Source of the DNA: an uncultured Clostridium sp.
GTDB lineage: Bacteria > Bacillota > Clostridia > TANB77 > CAG-508
Direction: 5' to 3'
NCBI GenBank assembly: GCA_945865665.1
Contig: CAMBEE010000012.1
Coordinates: forward strand, 1-47,592
Length of the DNA: 47,592 nt
Shown piece by piece: positions 16,212 to 23,924 of the stretch. How positions within the stretch are numbered: the stretch's first letter is position 1; every line of letters starts with the position of its first letter. The notes under the pieces are model-generated. The model worked only from the letters and a program-made list of their open reading frames with translations. It did no database searches and was not told the origin of the DNA. Made by a program: the position numbers and the translations under genes.

Positions 16212-16988
16212 ATGAAATCAAGACATAGTAAAAAGTATAATAATAAATTAAAGAAAATAATTTTATTATTGTTAATTGTAATTTTTATTTGTGGTATTGG
16301 TTATATGATTTATTATTTTTATAGTAATAATAAAGATAAAAAGGCTAATTTAAATATACTCGATAATGTTATAATTGATGACGCAGAGATTACAGAAGAA
16401 AAGACAGAAAAAATGTTACAATTAGAAGAATTACAAAAAGAGAATAACGAAATTATAGGTTGGTTAGAAATTGAAGATACTAATATAAATTACCCAGTAT
16501 TACAGACTAATGATAATAATTTTTATTTATCTCATAATTATAAAAAAGAAAAAGCGAATACTGGTAGTTTGTTCCTAGATAAAGATTTTGATTTGGTTAA
16601 TGGTAGTTCTAATTATTTAATATATGGTCATAGAAATACAAAAGGTTTAATGTTTGAAGATTTAATGAAATATGCGAAAGAAGATTTTTATAAAGAGCAT
16701 ACTAAAATAAAGTTTACTACTAATAAGGAAGATAGTGTTTATGAAATAATGTCAGTATTTTATTCAAGAGTATATTATAAAAGTGAGAAAAATGTATTTA
16801 GATATTATTATTTTGTAAATGCTAATAATGAACAAGAATATAACGATTTTGTTAATAATGCTAAAAAGGTAAGTATTTATGATACTGGTGTTAATGCAAA
16901 TTATGGAGACCAACTCTTAACACTAAGCACTTGTGAATATTCTCAAGAAGATGGAAGATTTGTGGTAGTAGCAAAAAAGTTAAAATAA
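16212..16988 (+). CDS. srtB: Class B sortase
   Basis: 258 residues. N-terminal membrane anchor (residues about 15-36, IILLLLIVIFICGIGYMIYY), then the sortase barrel: GWLEIEDTNINYPVLQ, SLFLDKDFD, catalytic His in NYLIYGHRN, catalytic Cys in LLTLSTCEYSQEDGRF and the Arg in the same segment. The long helix-bearing insert before the Cys fits class B. It should transpeptidate the PKTG protein encoded just upstream (69-base gap) onto peptidoglycan. TAGGAAAGG precedes ATG 16212. Dedicated sortase-substrate pairs are common on conjugative and integrative elements. Confidence 0.92.
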   Translation: MKSRHSKKYNNKLKKIILLLLIVIFICGIGYMIYYFYSNNKDKKANLNILDNVIIDDAEITEEKTEKMLQLEELQKENNEIIGWLEIEDTNINYPVLQTNDNNFYLSHNYKKEKANTGSLFLDKDFDLVNGSSNYLIYGHRNTKGLMFEDLMKYAKEDFYKEHTKIKFTTNKEDSVYEIMSVFYSRVYYKSEKNVFRYYYFVNANNEQEYNDFVNNAKKVSIYDTGVNANYGDQLLTLSTCEYSQEDGRFVVVAKKLK

Positions 16989-17059
16989 AATTATTTTTAT
17001 AATGTAAAAGAAGATAATGCTAATGTTCTAGAATTTGTAAGTATTGAGAAAATAAAGTA
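16989..17059 (+). pseudogene. Possible C-terminal gene remnant
   Basis: Directly after the sortase stop, an open frame with no start reads NYFYNVKEDNANVLEFVSIE and ends at TAA 17057-17059. It looks like the tail of a lost protein gene. Weakly supported. Confidence 0.25.
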
Positions 17060-17140
17060 AAGTAGGAACAACTGAGTCTTCAAAAAATTAAAATTGAAAA
17101 TTTAGTAAAAATAGATTTAAAAATTAAAAAGGGGTAAAAA

Positions 17141-18196
17141 ATGAAAAATATATCTAATTATATAAAAGCAAATTATAAAACAATAATTTTAATATTAGTT
17201 GTTAGTATAATAATAATTTCTACTGGAATATATATTCTTTACCAAAATGGAGTAATTGATTTTAATAGAATTTATACTTCTAATAATACTACTAATTTTA
17301 TACAAAAACAAAATAATACCAAAGAGAAAGATGAAAATAATATAGAAGAAAAAGTTATAGAAAAATCTAGTATCGAAGAAAAAGTTATTGAGAAATCAGA
17401 TAAATTAGATTCTGGAGCAGTATTTAATATTACAAAAGATGAATTTATTGAAAAGTTTCAAAAAGCAATTCTTTTCAATACTCAAAATGAATTGTGCATT
17501 GAAGCAGATGAAAAATTTACAAACATTGTAGAACCATACAAATATTATACATATTTTATAAAAAAGAGCAGTTTGGCAGGAACTAATAATTTTGTCTCTA
17601 TTGTAAAGTTGGTAGTTGATAAAGATACAGATAAGATAACTGAAATAGATATATCTGGTGTAGATACTGATAAGTCATGGAATGAAATGTTAATTTGCGC
17701 TAATTGTATTTTTAATAATCACTATTTTACAAAGGCTAAAAATAATATAGAAATATTAAAACAAAAAATGAATGAACAAGATTATCAAACTTCAATTAAT
17801 TATTATCGCTATGATGATAATGTGCTATACATGTTAAAAGAAACACAATTTGGTATGCAAATAACAATGATAGCTTATACAGAAGATAAATACCATATTT
17901 ATATAGAAGAACCTTCTACTCAAGATTTTACTGCAAGTAAAAATACAGTAAAAGATTTCGCTATAAGTAAGGAAACTGCAACATGGACTTATACTAATTG
18001 TAGTATATATAGGAAACTCCATAATAACAAAGTAGTTTATCTAGTTAAATATAAACATAATTATTATAATCATGAATACTTTTATATGTTCGTAGAGGTG
18101 AGTGTAAAAGAAAATACTATAGTAAAATATACAGATATTTTTCCAGATGAAGACGGTTTCATCGAGTCTATGTATAAAACTAATTGGAAAGAATAA
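17141..18196 (+). CDS. Membrane-anchored extracytoplasmic protein, 351 aa
   Basis: AAGGGG precedes ATG 17141. One N-terminal membrane helix (residues about 15-35, IILILVVSIIIISTGIYILY), an Asn/Gln/Lys-rich linker with an exact tandem repeat IEEKVIEKS x2 (around residues 68-88), then a folded extracytoplasmic domain of about 260 residues rich in Tyr. It has no Cys lipobox and no sorting signal, so it should stay in the membrane facing out. Function not recognised. It is grouped with the sortase and its substrate and may act at the cell surface during transfer or exclusion. Confidence 0.65.
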   Translation: MKNISNYIKANYKTIILILVVSIIIISTGIYILYQNGVIDFNRIYTSNNTTNFIQKQNNTKEKDENNIEEKVIEKSSIEEKVIEKSDKLDSGAVFNITKDEFIEKFQKAILFNTQNELCIEADEKFTNIVEPYKYYTYFIKKSSLAGTNNFVSIVKLVVDKDTDKITEIDISGVDTDKSWNEMLICANCIFNNHYFTKAKNNIEILKQKMNEQDYQTSINYYRYDDNVLYMLKETQFGMQITMIAYTEDKYHIYIEEPSTQDFTASKNTVKDFAISKETATWTYTNCSIYRKLHNNKVVYLVKYKHNYYNHEYFYMFVEVSVKENTIVKYTDIFPDEDGFIESMYKTNWKE

Positions 18197-18254
18197 AAAT
18201 TTATATAATACAAATTTCAATTGAAAAATATTAAATAACTACTTTTGGATTAGA

Positions 18255-18480
18255 ATTTAAAAGTATAAAAAATAATATATGAAAAAGTAATATTCAAAAA
18301 AAATGAGTATTGCTTTTTTATTGTTTTTAACCTGAATGTAATACAATAGATATTTTATTACATTCGTTATAATTCTTGTAACTATGGTAGTATAAATAAA
18401 AACCTATGATATGGTTGAAATTAAGGAAAATGAATGTACTTCAAACCGTTTACATTGTACATTGAATGTATTAAAATTTC
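18255..18480. promoter_or_regulatory. Recombinase upstream region with GAATGTA repeats
   Basis: Holds an inverted copy of ATACTTTTAAAT (18255-18266), a terminator-like hairpin (18282-18319, AAAAAGTAATATTC with GAGTATTGCTTTTTT), then GAATGTAAT/ATTACATTC (18334-18342 and 18357-18365) and further GAATGTA copies at 18432 and 18464 with TACATT at 18451 and 18458. Clustered sites ahead of a recombinase gene may be its binding sites. Confidence 0.5.
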
Positions 18481-18509
18481 TAAAATCATAGTTAAAGGAG
18501 TTGTTATTT

Positions 18510-19070
18510 ATGAATTATGTTGAACCAATAAGAGACAGAGAAAAATTAGAAGAATTAAAAGAAGAACTAAAAAAGAAAGGAACAAGAGATTATTTAATGT
18601 TCTTAACTGGATTAAATAGTGGTATGAGAGTATCAGACATTGTTAGATTAAATCGAGATGATATTAGAAATGATGATAATTCAATGAAAGATTATATTAC
18701 TATTGTAGAACAGAAAACGAATAAAATAAAAAAATTCCCTTTATGTAATAATCTTCGTGAAGAAATGGAGAAATATACAAGAAATATGAATAAAGGAGAA
18801 TATTTATTTAAAAGTAGAAAAGGAAAGAATAAACCTATTACTACTACACAAGCATACAGAATTATAGTAAATGCAGGAGAAAAAGTTGGTATTAAAAATA
18901 TTGGTACTCACACTATGAGAAAGTCGTTTGGTTACCACCATTACCAACAATTTAAAGATGTAGCATTACTTCAAAATATATTTAACCACTATTCCCCAAG
19001 TACTACTCTACGATATATTGGTATAAATCAAGATAATATTGATTTAGGTTATAAAAATTTTAGTTTGTAA
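18510..19070 (+). CDS. Single-domain tyrosine recombinase
   Basis: 186 residues from ATG 18510; AAAGGAG lies 8-10 bases before it (the TTG at 18501 is inside the spacer). Only the catalytic domain is present, without the N-terminal core-binding domain of XerC/lambda Int. Catalytic residues are visible: Arg in GLNSGMRVSDIVRL, His-x-x-Arg in GTHTMRKSFGYH, a downstream His in NHYSPSTTLRYIG and the nucleophile Tyr in LRYIGI. Such short enzymes (as in FimB/FimE-like invertases and some phage-borne enzymes) often do inversion or resolution. The GAATGTA repeats upstream are candidate targets. Confidence 0.88.
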   Translation: MNYVEPIRDREKLEELKEELKKKGTRDYLMFLTGLNSGMRVSDIVRLNRDDIRNDDNSMKDYITIVEQKTNKIKKFPLCNNLREEMEKYTRNMNKGEYLFKSRKGKNKPITTTQAYRIIVNAGEKVGIKNIGTHTMRKSFGYHHYQQFKDVALLQNIFNHYSPSTTLRYIGINQDNIDLGYKNFSL

Positions 19071-19113
19071 TTTTTTTTATTATAAAAATTGCGTATTGAA
19101 AGGAAGTGAAAAA

Positions 19114-19260
19114 ATGGTAAAAGTATGTAATGAAGAACCTTCAAAGGAACAATTAGAAAAAGAATCAGTAGAATTTAGAGAAGCACTTGATACATATAGT
19201 AAAGAAGATTTAATTAACTCAATAATTGTATTCCTAAAAGAATTAGGCTTTAAATTATAA
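19114..19260 (+). CDS. Small acidic hypothetical protein, 48 aa
   Basis: AAAGGAAGTG precedes ATG 19114; TAA 19258-19260. Peptide starts MVKVCNEEPSKEQLEKESVE and ends VFLKELGFKL. Helical, acidic, no membrane segment. It follows the recombinase by 43 bases and may be a directionality partner, though there is no direct evidence for that. Confidence 0.6.
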   Translation: MVKVCNEEPSKEQLEKESVEFREALDTYSKEDLINSIIVFLKELGFKL

Positions 19261-19285
19261 AATTAAGTACATATTAGTATTTATA

Positions 19286-19810
19286 AAGGAGTTTTATTTT
19301 ATTATAGAACTTCTTTTTATTTTTGTTTTATATAATGTAGAAATCTTTTTTTTAATGTATGAATTTTTTTGTATGTAATTTTTATTTATTATGTAGAAAA
19401 AAAGTTTATTATAAGTGTTTTGAGTGTTTAGAGATATAGAAAAGTTATATATTAAGGAAGAAAAAATTAGTTGAATACAAAATAATTTGGTGGATCTAGA
19501 ATTGATTTGTATTTTTGGTATTTATATTGTTTGAATTATTTTGTTACTTCTGTTACTGTTATGGTTGTTTGATTTAGTGTTTGTAGTAAAAAAATAACAA
19601 AATATTTGGGGTTTAAGGTAATTCTTTGAAATGGTTGGTATGGTAGTAGTTTCGACTATAAAAATAATAAAATATTAGATATATTAATTTATAGGATTTG
19701 GTAAAAAAATATAAGAGTGTTTTTGTGTGAAAAAAGGTTTTATTATTTTTTTGTGGAAATTCGTGGGAAATACTATATTTTATATATTAAAAAATTTAAG
19801 GGGTAAAAAA
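19286..19810 (+). other. Non-coding G/T-rich stretch with strong strand bias
   Basis: A weak terminator (AAGGAGTT/AACTTC with T5) at about 19286-19318 closes the recombinase unit. From about 19430 to 19800 there is no credible gene on either strand, but the + strand is strikingly poor in C: the line 19681-19740 has no C and about twelve G. Adjacent genes do not show this. It could be a transcribed untranslated RNA, a single-strand origin or a remnant. Confidence 0.4.
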
Positions 19811-19814
19811 AAAT

Positions 19815-19852
19815 AAAAAACCTTTAGATATATTTATATTTAAAGGTTTTTC
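19815..19852 (-). terminator. Terminator of the minus-strand zinc-finger gene
   Basis: AAAACCTTTA/TAAAGGTTTT (19817-19826 and 19841-19850); T-rich on both strands. Confidence 0.7.
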
Positions 19853-19888
19853 AAATAAAGATTCATTTATTTGGATTTTTTAATCTCA

Positions 19889-21403
19889 TCATTTAGAATT
19901 TTCTAGTTTCTTTTTGAGATTTTTGTCCCAATATTTTTCTGTAATATACTCTTTTCGAGTATATGGGTAATTTTTTTTATAGTCATAATCAAATTCAGTT
20001 AATTTTTTAATTAGTTGGGAATATAAAGTTTTAGTAGGAAAATCTTTATATTCAGATATAGTTTTACTTATTTTATCTGATAAGTTATCTAATTGATTTT
20101 GAAACTTTTGTTTTTCTTCTTCTGTTTTAGAGTATCTTATTTTCTTATCTATTCTATCTCTTAAAGTTTTTTTAAACCTATCATAAGTTTCTTTTAACTT
20201 ATCTCCGTTGCTCAATTCTTGTCTTAAATCTTTGCACGAGTATTGAGTTATTTTTATAGATATATTTTTATCTTTATTTTGTTTTTTATCTATTAAAGGT
20301 TTTTTTAATTTTTTCATAGTACATTGTGGAATAATATTTTTAGTATCTTTTTCTTTATCATTTTTATAGACTTTAATAATTTTATTAGTAATTTCGTCTT
20401 TATCATAGATTTGTACTTGTTTAATATGTTTTTGGGTAGTTAAAATTTCTTGGTTTTTTTCGATATGTATTATATTTTCAGTGTCAGTAGGTGTAGTAGT
20501 TAATGTTATAGTAGTAATCTTTTGTAACCTATCACAATAAACTTCTCTTTTGCTCTTTGTAATAAAGTATTGATTACAATACTTACAACTTTTTATAATT
20601 TTATCTTCTAACATAATATGATACATACTTATTATTCCAAGTTCTCTTAATGAAGATATTGTGTAATTAAATTCTGTTATATTCTTCTTTTTATTTTTGT
20701 CTAGTTTAAAGTGAGAAACAGGTAATGTTAAATCTTCAACTTGATATTTAGGTATAGTTTTAGATTTATCTCCATTTTCATACTCTATGGTTTCTGATAC
20801 AAATGTATTAGTTAATAGTTCATACAAGTTTTTAAATTCTTTTTTGTGATATGCTAATAATTCCAAATAATAAAATTCATAAAATGCTATTTCTTTGAAT
20901 TTTTTTAGTTGTTCTTCGACATAAGGTTTAGTTTTTGACTTATTTTTATTTTTTATTTCCATTAGTTCTTTATATTTTTTTTCTATTTGTATAGGAAAAT
21001 CAAGGTAGAAAAAATAAAGATTATTTATTAGAAATGGAAAAATGTGTGTAATATTGTTATTTTGTTCTATCTCTTTAATAAATTCTTCTATTAAATATAA
21101 ACATTGATTATTAAAATCTTCGTAATTTATATTATTTTTAGGAATAGCTTTTATTTTGTTTTCATATTCAGTATATATGCTATTAATATATTCATAATTA
21201 TTAAGAAACTCTAATATTGTAAATCCGACTTTTGTAGAAAAGTTGATTATTTTATCATCTTTTATATAAAACGGTTTGTTTTGCTTTATTTGTTCTTTTT
21301 CATTAATAGCATTTATAGAAAAAGTGAAATCACAGTAGTTATTATCGTTAAAGTTAAATAATAATATATCTTCTTTCAAATAATTAATAGTATTGTTATT
21401 CAT
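19889..21403 (-). CDS. DUF6076-like protein with a C-terminal-half zinc-finger motif, 504 aa
   Basis: Start chosen at ATG 21403 (AAAAGGAGA 6-8 bases upstream). Lysine- and Asn-rich, cytosolic. The first half is helical with no known motif. Around residues 285-305 lies CKYCNQYFITKSKREVYCDR, a CxxC...C treble-clef finger of the kind seen in DUF6076 and CGNR-type proteins. The last 150 residues are coiled-coil-like (KFQNQLDNLSDKISKTISEY). Family members occur in Firmicute mobile elements; function unknown. It is the only leftward gene of the right half and diverges from the TOPRIM-like array. Confidence 0.65.
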   Translation of the reverse strand: MNNNTINYLKEDILLFNFNDNNYCDFTFSINAINEKEQIKQNKPFYIKDDKIINFSTKVGFTILEFLNNYEYINSIYTEYENKIKAIPKNNINYEDFNNQCLYLIEEFIKEIEQNNNITHIFPFLINNLYFFYLDFPIQIEKKYKELMEIKNKNKSKTKPYVEEQLKKFKEIAFYEFYYLELLAYHKKEFKNLYELLTNTFVSETIEYENGDKSKTIPKYQVEDLTLPVSHFKLDKNKKKNITEFNYTISSLRELGIISMYHIMLEDKIIKSCKYCNQYFITKSKREVYCDRLQKITTITLTTTPTDTENIIHIEKNQEILTTQKHIKQVQIYDKDEITNKIIKVYKNDKEKDTKNIIPQCTMKKLKKPLIDKKQNKDKNISIKITQYSCKDLRQELSNGDKLKETYDRFKKTLRDRIDKKIRYSKTEEEKQKFQNQLDNLSDKISKTISEYKDFPTKTLYSQLIKKLTEFDYDYKKNYPYTRKEYITEKYWDKNLKKKLENSK

Positions 21404-21432
21404 TTCTAATCTCCTTTTAATTATCGTATACA

Positions 21433-21612
21433 TACTTTAAATAAATTGTATCGAAGGACGATAAATTTCCCCAAAGAATATTATTAGTAAGAGAGGTGAA
21501 AAAGTATGAAAAATAAACTGGTGTTACCCCAAAAGGGGAAATTTATAAGAATGGGAGTAGATAAAATAACTAGATATACCTACTCCAAAATTTAATAATA
21601 TATTTAAAGTAT
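21433..21612. promoter_or_regulatory. Divergent control region flanked by inverted ATACTTTAAATA motifs
   Basis: ATACTTTAAATA at 21433-21444 and its reverse complement at 21601-21612 flank the space between the leftward zinc-finger gene and the rightward array. The same core precedes the XRE repressor and the first element gene. Confidence 0.45.
21506..21595 (+). CDS. Possible leader peptide, 29 aa
   Basis: GAGAGGTG precedes ATG 21506; the peptide is MKNKLVLPQKGKF then IRMGVDKITRYTYSKI. It contains CCCCAAAAGGGG, and its 3' part forms GGAGTAG/CTACTCC (21554-21560 and 21580-21586). It could be a small protein or a translated leader with an attenuator. Marginal. Confidence 0.35.
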   Translation: MKNKLVLPQKGKFIRMGVDKITRYTYSKI

Positions 21613-21678
21613 ATGTTTATTATAACATAAAAATAAAGAAAAGATAAATAAAAAAAATAAAAGAAAGGAGTTGTTAAT

Positions 21679-22215
21679 ATGAAACTAATATTAACAGAAC
21701 CAGACTGTAACTGGTTTAAAGTAATAAAAGGTGTAAATGAAACGGTCTATGTTGATTGTTCTAATAAGCCAGCATTTAAAATTATAGAACTTTATGGAAA
21801 AAAATATATATTCGATATAGAAAGAAAAAGAGAAAGAAGAAGATTAAATTTTCCTCTAATCTATAATATTTATAATATAGGAGCTGTCCGAAATTCTAAA
21901 AGAAAAAAAACAATTGTGTTTGTTGAGACAGAAAAAGAAGCAGATAAAATAAATAAAAAAAGTAAAACGTTAGTTGCTACAACAGTATGTGACTTATCTA
22001 ATAGAATAGAATTGTCTAGAAATGTACTAGAACTATTTAGAGATACAAATATTATAGTAGCATTAAGCAAACACAATACTGAAGAAAATGTACATGTTCC
22101 TATAACATCCCAGTTGTGTAAAGTTGCTAAAAATATAGATGTATATAATTATGCAACAGATGATGTAGAATATTTTAGCAAGGAGCAATGTAGAATTGCT
22201 AAAATATTATGCTGA
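21679..22215 (+). CDS. Degenerate TOPRIM-like protein 1
   Basis: 178 residues; AAAGGAG precedes ATG 21679. The middle reads TIVFVETEKEADKINKKSKT then LVATTVCDLSNRIELS, and the end LFRDTNIIVALSKHNTEENVH then ITSQLCKVAKNIDVYNYATD. This follows the order of phage/primase TOPRIM domains (VEGEKDAD..GL.ATT...V.ILPDND..G..HA..IA..L). The first motif keeps the Glu and Asp partly (ETEKEAD), but the metal-binding DxD is replaced by ALSKHN, so catalysis looks unlikely. N-terminal 60 residues: a small basic domain. Fold is inferred from motif order only. Confidence 0.5.
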   Translation: MKLILTEPDCNWFKVIKGVNETVYVDCSNKPAFKIIELYGKKYIFDIERKRERRRLNFPLIYNIYNIGAVRNSKRKKTIVFVETEKEADKINKKSKTLVATTVCDLSNRIELSRNVLELFRDTNIIVALSKHNTEENVHVPITSQLCKVAKNIDVYNYATDDVEYFSKEQCRIAKILC

Positions 22216-22299
22216 TAAAAGACAAAAATAATTTAAGGTTTTATAGTTTTCCTAATAATAAAAACTATAAAATTTATTATAAAAAAGGAGAAATTAATA

Positions 22300-23067
22300 A
22301 TGAAAACAAAAAATCAAAAAAATGAAAATAAAAGAAATACAATAGAAAAAAATGAAGGTAAAGAAATTGGCTATTTTAGATATTATGATTTAAAAGGAAA
22401 TCAAATAGCATCAAATACTATTAAAGAAGAAAATGGTAAATATATATCTGTAATGGCTACAAATTTTGGTGATGAAAAACCTATACCACTTATTTATAAT
22501 GTTCAAGAAGTAGTTAAAGCAATTAATGAAAATAATATTATTTATATGGTAGGTAATGAAATAAAAGTAGAAGAATTTAGAAAAAAAGGTTTAGTTGCTA
22601 CAACATTTCTAGGTGGAATAAATAATGTAGAAATTTTACCAAAGCAAATAAAAGATATATTTAAAAAAGCGAAAATAGGTTTCGTTATGGACAAAGATAT
22701 GGCAGATAAACTTAATAGAATAATTCATGATGAATTTTATAGTAACGAATATTTAGGAGATATATATAATTGTATCTTAAATAAAAAGAGTAATAAAGAG
22801 GAGAATGAAAAAATGAAAAAGAGAGTAAATCAAAATAATAAAGTTGAATTATCTTCAACAAAACAACAGAAAGATGTTAGAATACAGGAGCAATTAGATG
22901 AAAGTGTATATATAATACAAGATTTAAGAAATAGTATTAGTTTTTTAGAAGCTTTGAAGGATGATAAAAAATATTTAAATAATAAGCAAGGAATTAATAG
23001 AATAATAGAAAAATACAATTCTATAATTGAAGAAGAATTTATAAAAATAAGAGAAGTATATAAATAA
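22300..23067 (+). CDS. Degenerate TOPRIM-like protein 2
   Basis: 255 residues; AAAGGAG precedes ATG 22300. Residues about 70-110 read PLIYNVQEVVKAINENNIIY then MVGNEIKVEEFRKKGLVATT and FLGG, closely tracking the primase pattern LYNLPELI.AI..GK.VYIVEGEKDVE.L..LGL.ATT..GG, with EGEKD changed to VGNEIK. A later FVMDKDMADKLNRI may stand for the second motif. The last 80 residues are a helical, coiled-coil-like extension (YIIQDLRNSISFLEALKDD). Shared motifs with the genes on both sides show a tandem family. Confidence 0.5.
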   Translation: MKTKNQKNENKRNTIEKNEGKEIGYFRYYDLKGNQIASNTIKEENGKYISVMATNFGDEKPIPLIYNVQEVVKAINENNIIYMVGNEIKVEEFRKKGLVATTFLGGINNVEILPKQIKDIFKKAKIGFVMDKDMADKLNRIIHDEFYSNEYLGDIYNCILNKKSNKEENEKMKKRVNQNNKVELSSTKQQKDVRIQEQLDESVYIIQDLRNSISFLEALKDDKKYLNNKQGINRIIEKYNSIIEEEFIKIREVYK

Positions 23068-23139
23068 AAATTTAATATATAAATTTAACTAAATAAATTA
23101 AACAGTTGGCTACAAATAAATTTGAAAGGAAGAATAAAA

Positions 23140-23898
23140 ATGGAGAAAGAACAAAAATTAATTTTTGAATATAAAAATAAAAATGGTGAAATTATAAAAA
23201 AATATTATGACACACCTTTTAATAAATATATAAATCCAATTTGTTATAGGTTTGAAAATGGTATTATCGAGTTAGAATCATCAATTCCAAAAGGTGGAGA
23301 AATGATGTTATATAACTATGATAATTTAGTAAAAGGAATTGAAGAAAATAAAGAAATTTATTTTTTAGGTAATGAGTTTGATGTCGAATATTTAGCAAAG
23401 ACATTAAAGTTAACAACTACGACATTTGCTCATTATGCAATAAAAACTGATGAATTAAAAGATTTATTTTCTATTTTTAAAGGCACTACATTGTATATTA
23501 CAACAGAATGGCTAGATGGAATTAGAGAGTATGATAAATTGACTAGATATTATTTAGGAGATAAAGAATATTTAGATTACTGGAAAAATGGAAAATGCTA
23601 TGACATTGTTTTAAAAATACTTTATGAATATACAAATAAATGCTATATTCTTCCAACTGGTAGTTTAGAGTATCAAGATATAAATTATTTTATGAATGAA
23701 GAATGTAAGGCTTATAGATTAAATATGTGTTTGACATCTAAAATAGAAGAAATGCTTGAAAAATTAAAATCTAAAAAATATGAATTAGATGGAAATAATT
23801 TTTTATTAACTAAATTTCAGCCAAATGATGAAAATGAAGAAAGACCATTTGGAAATCCATGGCATAGGTGGTGGACACCTAAAAATAAATGGTATTAG
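23140..23898 (+). CDS. Degenerate TOPRIM-like protein 3
   Basis: 252 residues from ATG 23140 (GAAAGGAAG 7-9 bases upstream). Residues about 55-95 read MLYNYDNLVKGIEENKEIYF then LGNEFDVEYLAKTLKLTTTT, matching protein 2 (LYN..E...I.EN..IY..GNE..VE......TT). Here the Asp of the first motif (EFDVE) is kept. The tail is unusual: RPFGNPWHRWWTPKNKWY, a Trp-rich basic end. The gene lies 26 bases before the Rep start. A DNA-handling accessory to Rep is the natural guess. Confidence 0.5.
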   Translation: MEKEQKLIFEYKNKNGEIIKKYYDTPFNKYINPICYRFENGIIELESSIPKGGEMMLYNYDNLVKGIEENKEIYFLGNEFDVEYLAKTLKLTTTTFAHYAIKTDELKDLFSIFKGTTLYITTEWLDGIREYDKLTRYYLGDKEYLDYWKNGKCYDIVLKILYEYTNKCYILPTGSLEYQDINYFMNEECKAYRLNMCLTSKIEEMLEKLKSKKYELDGNNFLLTKFQPNDENEERPFGNPWHRWWTPKNKWY

Positions 23899-23924
23899 AT
23901 TTTATAAGGAAAGGAGTTGAAAAA

